A stretch of DNA of 8,272 bases from an uncultured Clostridia bacterium (GTDB taxonomy: Bacteria > Bacillota > Clostridia > TANB77 > CAG-508). Of the stretch, positions 1-6,403 are shown piece by piece. Numbering within the stretch: the first letter of the stretch is position 1; each line of letters starts with the position of its first letter. The stretch spans positions 1-8,272 of the forward strand of contig CALXPX010000130.1 in NCBI GenBank assembly GCA_944390305.1, written 5' to 3'. Below the pieces are notes generated by a model that saw only the letters and a list, made by a program, of their open reading frames with translations, did no database searches and was not told the origin of the DNA. The translations under genes were made by a program, and so were the position numbers.

Positions 1-557
1 GCTACTGCTACACCATCTGAGAATATTGTATCTCCTGTGTAAATACTCCATTTTCCTTCAACAGTATTGTCTGCTGCACTTCCACCAAAGAAAGGTACTC
101 TTCCTATTACATCTTCAATACCTTTTAAATAATCTTCTTCTTCTCCTGGTGATGCTACCATATAAAAATATGCTGGTGCAAAGTCTAGTCCTGCATTTTT
201 CATTGCTTCTATAGCAACTAATCTACCTGTTTCTCTTGCTGTCTTTTGTTTCTTTAATCCTGCTACTCCAACAGTTGTACTTGGATCTCCTATAGCTAAC
301 ATTCCAACGAATCCATTTTCTGAAGAAATAAATCCATCTGGAACAATGATTCCTGAACTTGATGTACATCCTATGATAGGAGCTGTTCCAAGTTCTTCTT
401 TAGCTCCTTCTATTACTTTTTTTACATCATTATCTACTGATGTATACAAAAATGCGACCTTAGTTTGCACAAGGTCAACAACAGCCTTTTTAGCAGTGGC
501 TTTACCTGCGTTATAACTATCTTTATCTGTGCTCCATGCAACATTTGATTTTAGCAT
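1..557 (-). CDS. FIST-domain sensor protein, partial (3' end outside window)
   Basis: This is the N-terminal 185 residues of a cytoplasmic FIST-domain protein; the rest lies beyond base 1. FIST domains are predicted small-ligand sensors, known both fused to signalling domains and alone. Recognition rests on close similarity to the complete paralog at 4986-6149: by hand alignment about two thirds of some 183 shared residues are identical. Shared blocks include NVAWSTD near the start, KKAV, QTKVAFL, APIIGCTS (around residues 59-66), VPDG, TARETGR, PGEEE and FGGSAAD. No signal peptide or membrane segment is visible. The ATG at 557 is preceded by AAGGAGGAA (572-564) at good spacing, and it matches the paralog start apart from one extra residue. 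A consensus-like promoter lies just upstream (591-619), so the gene appears to be separately transcribed. Whether a fused output domain follows cannot be seen. The ligand is unknown. Confidence 0.85.
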   Translation of the reverse strand, partial: MLKSNVAWSTDKDSYNAGKATAKKAVVDLVQTKVAFLYTSVDNDVKKVIEGAKEELGTAPIIGCTSSSGIIVPDGFISSENGFVGMLAIGDPSTTVGVAGLKKQKTARETGRLVAIEAMKNAGLDFAPAYFYMVASPGEEEDYLKGIEDVIGRVPFFGGSAADNTVEGKWSIYTGDTIFSDGVAV

Positions 558-590
558 AATTAATTCCTCCTTCGTTTAAAATCTATTCTT

Positions 591-619
591 ATTATATTTT
601 AACAAAATCTTTTTTTCAA
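591..619 (-). promoter_or_regulatory. sigma-A-type promoter of the partial FIST gene
   Basis: On the minus strand there is TTGAAA (619-614), a 17-base spacer and a perfect TATAAT (596-591). The spacing is ideal and the -35 box matches 5 of 6 consensus bases. Initiation would fall near 584, giving a leader of roughly 27 bases that contains the AAGGAGG ribosome site at 572-566. No operator-like dyad is obvious around it. Confidence 0.7.
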
Positions 620-717
620 GTATTTTCGACATTTTTTCTAATTTAGATTTTAATATTGATTATTCTTTTATTTTTACTTATTTATTTACTAAAACTTCTT
701 ATTTTAAAATTTTGCTA

Positions 718-746
718 TTGTTAATTTATGTATATTAGTGTATAAT
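718..746 (+). promoter_or_regulatory. sigma-A-type promoter of asnS
   Basis: TTGTTA (718-723), a 17-base spacer and a perfect TATAAT (741-746) lie 35 bases before the asnS start. Initiation near 753 leaves a leader of about 29 bases with GAGGAG at 765-770 and 11 bases from it to the ATG. The leader is too short for a T-box riboswitch, which often controls aminoacyl-tRNA synthetase genes in this phylum. The remainder of the 558-781 interval is plain AT-rich sequence in which I see nothing else. Confidence 0.65.
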
Positions 747-781
747 ATTGGTATTATATAAAAAGAGGAGTTGATAATTTT

Positions 782-2173
782 ATGAAATGTACATTAATTA
801 AAGATTTGTATAGAAAAACTGGTGATTACGAAAATAACAATGTACAAGTTGCTGGTTTAGTTAGAACAGTTCGTAGTTCTAAATCTTTTGGATTTATTGA
901 ACTAAATGATGGCTCTTTCTTTAAAAATTTACAAATTGTATTTGATGAAAAATTAGATAATTTTGAAGAACTTACTAAACTTACTATTAGTTCTTCTATT
1001 ATAGTAGAAGGAAAAATTGTTAAAACAGAAAATGCAAAACAACCATTTGAAATGCATGCAGAAAAAGTCCAAATATTCAATTTAGCAGATAATTCTTATC
1101 CTATTCAGAAGAAAAATACTTCTTTTGAATTTTTAAGAACTCAAGCACATCTTCGTCCTAGAACTAATACTTTTAGTGCAGTATTTAGAATTAGAAGTGT
1201 TGCTGCTTTTGCTATTCATGAATATTTTCAAAATAATGGTTATGTATATGTTAATACACCTATTATAACATGTGCTGATTGTGAAGGTTCTGCTGAAATG
1301 TTTAAGTTAACTACTTTAGATTTAACCAAACCACTACCTACAACCGAAGATGGAAAAACTGATTTTTCGAAGGACCTTTTTGGTAAACAGGCTTTCATAA
1401 CAGGTTCTGGTCAATTACATGGTGAGACTTTTGCAATAGCATTTAATAAGATCTATACATTTGGACCTACACTTCGTTCTGAAAATTCTAATACAAAAAC
1501 ACATATGAATGAATTTTGGATGATTGAGCCTGAAATTTCTTTTTGTGATTTAGATGAATTAATGAATATTGAAGAGGATTTCTTAAAGTATGTTGTTAAA
1601 GCAGTATTAGACAAATGCCCTGAAGAAATGGAATTTTGTGATAAATTTATTTCAAAAGGATTAATTGAAAAATTAAATAAATTACTAGATTCATCTTTTG
1701 TTAGAATTGATCATAAAGAAGCTATAGATTTACTAAAAAAGGCCGATAGGAAATGGGAATTTCAGCCAGATTATGGTGAAGATTTAGCAAAAGAACATGA
1801 AAAATATATTACAGAATATTTTAATGGTCCTGTTTTTGTAAAAAATTGGCCTAAAGATATTAAATCTTATTACATGAAATTAAACGAAGATGGAAAAACT
1901 GTTGCAGCAGTCGATTTAGAGGTACCTGGTGCAGGCGAAATTATGGGTGGTTCTCAAAGAGAAGAAGATTATAATAAATTATTTAATCGTATGAAAGAAA
2001 TGGGAATTGACACAGATCCTCTATATTGGTATTTAGATCTTAGAAGATTTGGTAGCAACATTCACTCTGGATTTGGCCTTGGTTTTGAAAGACTTCTTAT
2101 GTATATTACTGGTATGGAAAATATTCGTGATGTTATTCCTTATCCTAGAACACCAAATAGTTGTGATTTTTAA
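782..2173 (+). CDS. asnS: asparagine--tRNA ligase (AsnRS)
   Basis: This cytoplasmic class IIb aminoacyl-tRNA synthetase charges tRNA-Asn with asparagine using ATP. Its 463 residues match the usual bacterial AsnRS length. The N-terminal OB-fold anticodon-binding domain spans roughly residues 20-105 and the class II catalytic core roughly 130-463. Class II motif 2 is seen at residues 227-251 (FGPTLRSENSNT, then EFWMIEPE), with R232 as the expected ATP-contacting arginine. Motif 3 is GFGLGFERLL at 430-439 with R437. The GSGQLHGE block (208-215) and the C-terminal PYPRTP are AsnRS signatures, and the SENSNT and EFWM wording separates it from AspRS. The ATG at 782 follows a GAGGAG site, and no better start exists. 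The gene stands alone between a promoter and a strong terminator. It is intact, with no missing key residue. Confidence 0.97.
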   Translation: MKCTLIKDLYRKTGDYENNNVQVAGLVRTVRSSKSFGFIELNDGSFFKNLQIVFDEKLDNFEELTKLTISSSIIVEGKIVKTENAKQPFEMHAEKVQIFNLADNSYPIQKKNTSFEFLRTQAHLRPRTNTFSAVFRIRSVAAFAIHEYFQNNGYVYVNTPIITCADCEGSAEMFKLTTLDLTKPLPTTEDGKTDFSKDLFGKQAFITGSGQLHGETFAIAFNKIYTFGPTLRSENSNTKTHMNEFWMIEPEISFCDLDELMNIEEDFLKYVVKAVLDKCPEEMEFCDKFISKGLIEKLNKLLDSSFVRIDHKEAIDLLKKADRKWEFQPDYGEDLAKEHEKYITEYFNGPVFVKNWPKDIKSYYMKLNEDGKTVAAVDLEVPGAGEIMGGSQREEDYNKLFNRMKEMGIDTDPLYWYLDLRRFGSNIHSGFGLGFERLLMYITGMENIRDVIPYPRTPNSCDF

Positions 2174-2180
2174 TTTATTT

Positions 2181-2218
2181 CTTAAAAGGGAAACAATGAG
2201 TTGTTTCCCTTTTTTAAG
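2181..2218. terminator. bidirectional intrinsic terminator between asnS and the ATPase gene
   Basis: A perfect 13-bp stem (2184-2196 with 2201-2213) contains three G-C pairs from the GGGAAAC core and closes on a TGAG tetraloop. On the plus strand the stem runs into six T in a row, typical of an intrinsic terminator 8 bases after the asnS stop. On the minus strand it ends in TTTT and lies just past the ATPase stop at 2225. It can therefore serve both convergent genes. Confidence 0.9.
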
Positions 2219-2224
2219 TATATG

Positions 2225-3562
2225 CTATTTATTTTCTTTCAAATATTTCTTTAGCAAAAATGTTAGAAAATATGGAAAAGTATAGAATTTTCCATTAAAG
2301 CCTATGTTTTTGCATCCTAGCTTTATTCCGTATTTTATATCTTTGTATTTATCACTATCAATTAAATTATTTAAAGAAATAGTTGCATTATCATTTGCTT
2401 TTACTTCAACAGGAATCAGAGAATCTTTGTCTCTCACAAAGAAGTCCATTTCTATTGTTCCTTTTTCATTTTTATAAAAATATAAATTATATCCTTCTTT
2501 TACTAACATATCTGCAATTACATTTTCATAAATTGCCCCTTTGTAAGTATTGAAATTTTTATTATTTCTCAAGTCTTCTTGTGCTTCTTCATCTAGTGAA
2601 CCAATTAGTAATCCTGTATCACTAAAATATATTCTATAATTATCAGGATTAAAATTTCCTCCTAGTGGAAGTTCTGGTTGCTCTAGGCAATAGCATATAT
2701 TAATTATGCCACTATCTATTAACCAATCTATTGTTCCAACATATTCTCTATTTCTTGCCCCTGGCTCTATTTTTGATATTTGAAATTTTTTATTCTTATT
2801 TCCAAGAAAAACTGGAATTTTTCTATATACATTTAGAATTTTTCCATGATCTAATCCACCAGCATATTTAGTTATATCTTCTTCATAGTCCAACAAAATT
2901 TGTTTTTGCATTTTTAGTGTACCACTGTAATTATTGTTTTCGACAAAGGATTTTACTATTGCTGGCATACCTCCTATTACCATGAATTCCTTAAAATTTT
3001 CAAACATTACAGAAAGTTCTGTCTCTGAAAAAGGTTCTAAATTTACCATATGCTCATACAAATCTTGTATTTGCTCTTCTTTAAATCCTTTAGCCCAAAG
3101 GAATTCTTCAAAATCCATGGAATGCATTTCATAATCTTCTTTATTTCCAACACTATTTGATTCTATCTCATTATAATTTATCCCCATCAATGAACCTGAA
3201 CAAATAACATCATATCTTCCATCTTGTCTAAAAGATTTTAATGAAGTAGCGCAATTGATACAGTCTTGAATTTCATCAAAAAATATTAATGTATCTCCTG
3301 GTATAAATTCAAGTTGAGGATTTCTAAGTGAAATATTTTTTATTATCGTGTCTACTTCATAGCCATTATCAAAAATATCCTTAAATTGCTTTTGTAATAC
3401 AAAGTTTATTTCTATTACATTTTTATAATTGTTTTTTGCAAAATTTCTAATTGACTCTGTCTTTCCTATTTGACGTGCTCCTTTTACTATTAATGGCATC
3501 CTATCGGTATTATTTTTCCAATCAATCAAATATTTATCTATTTTTCTTTTCAATAGTTCCAT
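2225..3562 (-). CDS. AAA_14/DUF4143 ATPase with nuclease-like C-terminus
   Basis: This is a P-loop ATPase of the widespread AAA_14 plus DUF4143 architecture, whose biological role is not established. From the start chosen here (445 residues), Walker A is GARQIGKT at about 28-35, Walker B LIFFDE at about 92-97, and a sensor-1-like CSGS at about 121-124. DUF4143 covers roughly 190-375 and includes GGMPAIV and KGAIYENV. Near the C-terminus, an acidic EMDFF (D373) followed 13 residues later by EVK (386-388) resembles a PD-(D/E)xK nuclease active site, as is usual in this family. Catalysis is not proven. The reading frame allows an ATG at 3583, but I chose 3562: a near-perfect GGTGGTGAT ribosome site precedes it, and the upstream ATG overlaps the -10 box. 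No membrane segment is seen. The gene is monocistronic, with three phased repeats upstream. Such genes tend to be scattered single genes, so horizontal acquisition is plausible. Confidence 0.88.
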   Translation of the reverse strand: MELLKRKIDKYLIDWKNNTDRMPLIVKGARQIGKTESIRNFAKNNYKNVIEINFVLQKQFKDIFDNGYEVDTIIKNISLRNPQLEFIPGDTLIFFDEIQDCINCATSLKSFRQDGRYDVICSGSLMGINYNEIESNSVGNKEDYEMHSMDFEEFLWAKGFKEEQIQDLYEHMVNLEPFSETELSVMFENFKEFMVIGGMPAIVKSFVENNNYSGTLKMQKQILLDYEEDITKYAGGLDHGKILNVYRKIPVFLGNKNKKFQISKIEPGARNREYVGTIDWLIDSGIINICYCLEQPELPLGGNFNPDNYRIYFSDTGLLIGSLDEEAQEDLRNNKNFNTYKGAIYENVIADMLVKEGYNLYFYKNEKGTIEMDFFVRDKDSLIPVEVKANDNATISLNNLIDSDKYKDIKYGIKLGCKNIGFNGKFYTFPYFLTFLLKKYLKENK

Positions 3563-3565
3563 GAC

Positions 3566-3574
3566 ATCACCACC
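3566..3574 (-). promoter_or_regulatory. ribosome binding site deciding the ATPase start
   Basis: On the minus strand GGTGGTGAT matches the anti-Shine-Dalgarno complement GGAGGTGAT at 8 of 9 bases. Its GGTGG core is 7 bases before the ATG at 3562. The alternative ATG at 3583 lies upstream of this site and inside the promoter, so it cannot use it. Confidence 0.75.
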
Positions 3575-3581
3575 CAAATAC

Positions 3582-3611
3582 ATTATATCACAAAATTCCT
3601 ATAATATTCAA
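3582..3611 (-). promoter_or_regulatory. candidate promoter of the ATPase gene
   Basis: The minus strand shows TTGAAT (3611-3606), an 18-base spacer and a perfect TATAAT (3587-3582). Initiation near 3575 would leave a leader of only about 13 bases, beginning almost at the ribosome site. The spacer holds one copy of the GGAATTTTGTGA repeat, which directly touches the -10 box, so a protein bound there would be expected to block or remodel polymerase binding. Confidence 0.6.
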
Positions 3612-3663
3612 TACATCTTTCACAAAATTCCAGTATTTTTTGTTGTAAAAATCACAAAATTCC
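3588..3663 (-). repeat. three 12-bp direct repeats with exact 32-bp period (operator-like)
   Basis: GGAATTTTGTGA (minus-strand sense) occurs identically at 3588-3599, 3620-3631 and 3652-3663. Start-to-start distance is 32 bases both times, about three helical turns, so the copies face the same side of the DNA. The two 20-base intervening stretches are unrelated to each other. The two distal copies share one extra upstream T. The motif is not a palindrome, so it has direction. The proximal copy sits between the -35 and -10 boxes of the ATPase gene. Exact conservation amid unconserved flanks indicates selected protein-binding sites. The binding protein is unknown; the adjacent ATPase is one candidate. 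Confidence 0.85.
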
Positions 3664-3693
3664 ATTTATTGTTGATTTTCAGCCTTACATACA

Positions 3694-3722
3694 AAGAGAA
3701 AGATTATAATAATCTTCCTCTT
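3694..3722 (-). terminator. candidate terminator of the alcohol dehydrogenase transcript
   Basis: A 13-bp stem (3694-3706 with 3710-3722) has a 3-base loop. In minus-strand RNA the stem contains one G-U wobble, while in plus-strand RNA the same position is an A-C mismatch, which favours function on the minus strand. It lies about 38 bases past the alcohol dehydrogenase stop. The following T run is short and interrupted, so efficiency may be modest. Confidence 0.55.
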
Positions 3723-3759
3723 CTATATTATGAAAAAGTTTCAGCCTAAATTAAATATT

Positions 3760-4917
3760 TTACCAAGCCTTATTATATAACATTATAAAGTCTTCTTTTG
3801 TTACTTCTCTTGGATTTCCTGGCTTACAAGGATCAACCATTGCTTTATCTGCAAGCATTTCAAAATCTTCTTTTTTAGCTCCTACATCTTTTACAGTTTG
3901 CGTAATACCTACATCATGTGATAGATTTTTTATACATTCACAAAATGTTTTTATTACTTCTTCTTTTGTAAAGTCAGTAGCATCTATATGCATTGCTTCA
4001 GTTAATATTTTTCTATATTCTTCATAACTTGTCTCTCCATTAAACTCCATTACTGTTGGAAGTAATATGGCATTTGCTAAACCATGTGGTGTATCATATA
4101 CAGCTCCTAATTGATGTGCCATTGAATGCACAATTCCAAGACCTACATTTGAAAATGCCATTCCTGCTATATATTGTCCTAGACCTACTTTATTTATTGC
4201 ATCTTGGTCTTTATCATTTACCGCTCTTTTTAAATTATCATATATAAGTTTGATTGCCTCCATTGAAAACATTTGTGACATTATATTTCTTGATTTTGTT
4301 ATATATCCTTCTATTGCATGAGTTAATGCATCCATACCTGTTGATGATGCTACTGATTTTGGCATTGAAGCCATAAGTTCTGTGTCTACTATTGCTATGA
4401 CAGGAATATCATGTTCATCTACACATACCATTTTTATTTCTTTTTCTGGATCTGTTATAACATAGTTTATTGTTACTTCAGCTGCAGTTCCTGCTGTTGT
4501 TGGAAGAGCTATTATTGGAAGTCCTTTATTTTTTGTATTAGATTGACCATTTAAAGATACCACATCACTTCTATCTGGATTTGTCATTATTATACTAATT
4601 CCTTTTGCTGTATCTATACTTGATCCTCCACCAACTGCTACTATTAAATCGCATTTTTCATTTTTACACATATCTACACCATCTAATACATTTTTTATTG
4701 GTGGGTTTGGCTTTACATCATGATATAAGACATAAGAAATATTATTAGCCTCTAAAAGATCGGTTATTTTAGAACTTACACCTGCTTTGTATAAAGATTC
4801 ATCTGTTACAACTAATACTTTTTCAAATCCTCTTTTTTTTATCTCTTCTGGTAAAACCTTTCTTGCTCCTTCACCAAAATATGATGTTTCGTTTAAAACA
4901 AATTTCTCTATTTCCAT
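3760..4917 (-). CDS. fucO: iron-dependent alcohol dehydrogenase, lactaldehyde reductase (FucO) type
   Basis: This is a cytoplasmic group III (Fe-dependent) alcohol dehydrogenase of 385 residues, the normal family length. Closest resemblance is to FucO, which interconverts L-lactaldehyde and L-1,2-propanediol with NAD(H). The N-terminal Rossmann-like domain carries D39, which in E. coli FucO selects NAD over NADP, and GGGS at 96-99. The C-terminal helical domain holds the expected Fe ligands D196, H200, H264 and H278, seen in DALTHAIEGYIT, VHSMAH and DTPHG. FucO-like blocks PTTAGTAAEVTINYVITD and GNPREVT are also present. AAGGAGGA at 4931-4924 supports the start. It lies 68 bases after the second FIST gene on the same strand, with a palindrome in between. 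No fucose or rhamnose genes are visible nearby, so the physiological substrate could be another short aldehyde or alcohol, as for related butanol or 1,3-propanediol dehydrogenases. Confidence 0.9.
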   Translation of the reverse strand: MEIEKFVLNETSYFGEGARKVLPEEIKKRGFEKVLVVTDESLYKAGVSSKITDLLEANNISYVLYHDVKPNPPIKNVLDGVDMCKNEKCDLIVAVGGGSSIDTAKGISIIMTNPDRSDVVSLNGQSNTKNKGLPIIALPTTAGTAAEVTINYVITDPEKEIKMVCVDEHDIPVIAIVDTELMASMPKSVASSTGMDALTHAIEGYITKSRNIMSQMFSMEAIKLIYDNLKRAVNDKDQDAINKVGLGQYIAGMAFSNVGLGIVHSMAHQLGAVYDTPHGLANAILLPTVMEFNGETSYEEYRKILTEAMHIDATDFTKEEVIKTFCECIKNLSHDVGITQTVKDVGAKKEDFEMLADKAMVDPCKPGNPREVTKEDFIMLYNKAW

Positions 4918-4945
4918 AGATATTCCTCCTTAAAATATATAAATT

Positions 4946-4972
4946 AGAACAATTATATTTAATAATTGTTCT
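4946..4972. promoter_or_regulatory. 27-bp palindrome in the alcohol dehydrogenase upstream region
   Basis: AGAACAATTAT (4946-4956) and ATAATTGTTCT (4962-4972) are perfect 11-bp inverted arms around ATTTA. On the minus strand the distal part contains TATAAT (4957-4952), 21 bases before the alcohol dehydrogenase ribosome site, although the -35 position (AGTACA) is poor. It may be an operator covering a promoter, or a hairpin between cistrons. No T run follows, so it is a weak terminator at best. The arms are in the opposite orientation to a Rex box. Confidence 0.55.
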
Positions 4973-4985
4973 TATGTACTATTTA

Positions 4986-6149
4986 TTATTTGCAAAATGC
5001 TGTTTCTGAAAGCATAAGGCCTCCCATACTATTTGCTTCATGCTCTACTTTTCCATATTCACCAAAAGTAAATGGCATAATATATGGCACATCTCCTGCC
5101 TCTTCTTTTATTAGTTTTGCAACTTCATTTATTCTACTACCTATTGCTATCTTTCTTCCACCACAGTGTATGAAAAGATATGCTGCAGCTTCAGATGGTA
5201 ATTTCTTTTTTAATTTTCTTAGAGTAAGTTTTGGCGCTTCTATTAGTTCATCTAAACTTGCTTGCATTTGAATAGCAACTGTATTTACAGATAAATCATT
5301 ACCAAGATTTATTGAATAATCTGAATTTCCCTTCATAGGATGTCTAATTAAAGTCACATTACCCGTTGGAGTTTTAATTCCTATTGGTTTTAATATTGAT
5401 GCAGTTAATATTTTATCTCCCATTAGCTCCCTTGTTTTTATACCTGTCCATTCTGCATATTTTTTCATAGCAGGTATTCCATCTATTTCTTTTAATGTTC
5501 TTTTACCTTCTATTTTTGTTATTACTCCTGAATTTATTGTTTCATGATATTTTCCAGTATATTCATTTATAATCTTTTTGTTTGTATAGAAAAATGCTAC
5601 CGCGACTCCTTCAGAAAGCACCTTATCTCCCGTAAATATTTTCCATTTACCTGTTAGATCGTCATCAGCTGCGCTTCCTCCAAACATTGGTACATCTCCA
5701 ATTATATCTTGGATTCCTTTTGCATATTCTTCTTCTTCTCCTGGATTTGCTATCATGAAAAAATATGATGGTGAAAAAGTAGTTCCTACTTTTTTCATAG
5801 CATCAATTGCAACTTCTCTTCCAGTTTCTCTAGCAGTTAGTAACTTTGGTGAGCCAGCAACTCCAACTGCTGTATCAGGATCACCTAAAGCTAAAATCCC
5901 TGCAAAACCACTATTTGATGTTATATAACCATCTGGTACTAATATACCTCCATTTGATGTACAACCTATGATAGGAGCTGAACCTAATTCTTCTTTTGCC
6001 CCTTCTAAAAGTTTTCTTTGATCATAATTTACTGAACTGAATAAAAATGCTACTTTGGTTTGAATTAAATCTAAAACTGCTTTTTTAGCACATGCTTTTC
6101 CGGCTTGATAAGCATTTTCATCTGTACTCCATGCAACATTTGCTTTCAT
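4986..6149 (-). CDS. stand-alone FIST-domain (FIST_N + FIST_C) sensor protein
   Basis: This 387-residue soluble protein consists only of the FIST_N region (about residues 30-225) and the FIST_C region (about 226-380). There is no kinase, cyclase or methyl-accepting domain. FIST is a predicted small-ligand-binding sensory module; in some proteobacterial NosP proteins it binds haem, but no such ligand can be inferred here. Recognisable blocks are APIIGCTSNGGI (58-69), ANPGEEEE (134-141), MFGGSAADD (155-163) and the C-terminal run MPFTFGEYGKVEHEA (358-372). C63 is shared with the paralog at the left edge, while C20 is not. AAGGAGGAA (6161-6153) decides the start and lies directly behind the stop of the pilin-like gene, so the two are probably translated from one message. 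Without an output domain it may act through a partner protein or serve as a ligand-binding or storage protein. Confidence 0.87.
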   Translation of the reverse strand: MKANVAWSTDENAYQAGKACAKKAVLDLIQTKVAFLFSSVNYDQRKLLEGAKEELGSAPIIGCTSNGGILVPDGYITSNSGFAGILALGDPDTAVGVAGSPKLLTARETGREVAIDAMKKVGTTFSPSYFFMIANPGEEEEYAKGIQDIIGDVPMFGGSAADDDLTGKWKIFTGDKVLSEGVAVAFFYTNKKIINEYTGKYHETINSGVITKIEGKRTLKEIDGIPAMKKYAEWTGIKTRELMGDKILTASILKPIGIKTPTGNVTLIRHPMKGNSDYSINLGNDLSVNTVAIQMQASLDELIEAPKLTLRKLKKKLPSEAAAYLFIHCGGRKIAIGSRINEVAKLIKEEAGDVPYIMPFTFGEYGKVEHEANSMGGLMLSETAFCK

Positions 6150-6164
6150 TTGTTCCTCCTTAGT

Positions 6165-6380
6165 TTATAATATAATATCTTCCCAACCGTCTGTCATTTC
6201 ATTTATTCTTTCTTCTGTTTTTGTCTGCTCTTCATAATAAGAATCTTGCATTTGATTTAATGTCTCTATTGCTGGGCTATTATCTATAGAGGCACTTACT
6301 AAAACACTTGCAAGTAATGATAATACTACTATTGTTATTACTAGTGATATTAATGTTATACCATTTTCACTTTTTTTCAT
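6165..6380 (-). CDS. small type IV pilin-like (class III signal) membrane protein
   Basis: This 71-residue protein starts MKKSENG followed by ITLISLVITIVVL, a short positive leader ending in Gly7 and then a hydrophobic helix (8-32). That is the layout of prepilin-like peptides processed by a PilD-type peptidase and inserted in the membrane with the C-terminus outside. The GITLI-LVITIVVL wording is typical of pilin-like proteins in Clostridia. Residue +5 of the mature form is Ser12, not the Glu of canonical pilins, and +1 is Ile rather than Phe. The remaining 39 residues are polar and acidic with no Cys, too short for a pilin globular domain. AAGGAGG (6396-6390) lies 9 bases before the ATG. 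It is enclosed between the YlbF-family and FIST genes with gaps of 23 and 15 bases. It could equally be an ordinary single-pass membrane peptide. Function unknown. Confidence 0.72.
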   Translation of the reverse strand: MKKSENGITLISLVITIVVLSLLASVLVSASIDNSPAIETLNQMQDSYYEEQTKTEERINEMTDGWEDIIL

Positions 6381-6403
6381 AAGTAAATGCCTCCTTAAAA
6401 ATT

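Noticed and set aside
1..557. Left-edge FIST gene as a truncated pseudogene
   Set aside because: The frame is open to the window edge and aligns to its paralog without gaps, with intact start, ribosome site and promoter. Truncation is only by the window.
558..781. T-box riboswitch upstream of asnS
   Set aside because: The interval is nearly all A/T with no T-box core sequence and no terminator hairpin, and a strong promoter lies right next to the gene.
826..1080. Minus-strand open frame inside asnS (84 codons)
   Set aside because: It lies wholly within the conserved asnS coding region, has no ribosome site, and shows no recognisable protein features.
3588..3663. The 32-bp-spaced repeats as a CRISPR array remnant
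   Set aside because: The repeat is only 12 bases with 20-base intervals, there are three units, no cas genes are present, and the array sits exactly on a promoter. An operator array explains it better.
3561..3749. Plus-strand 62-codon frame across the ATPase promoter region
   Set aside because: It runs through the repeats, the promoter and the terminator hairpin, lacks a ribosome site, and has no recognisable sequence.
4946..4972. Rex (NADH-sensing) operator upstream of the alcohol dehydrogenase
   Set aside because: Rex sites have TTGT on the left arm and ACAA on the right. Here the arms have ACAA left and TTGT right, the reverse orientation.
4966..5271. Plus-strand open frame of 101 codons opposite the FIST gene
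   Set aside because: It is the reverse complement of the well-supported FIST_C coding sequence and has no ribosome site or family resemblance.
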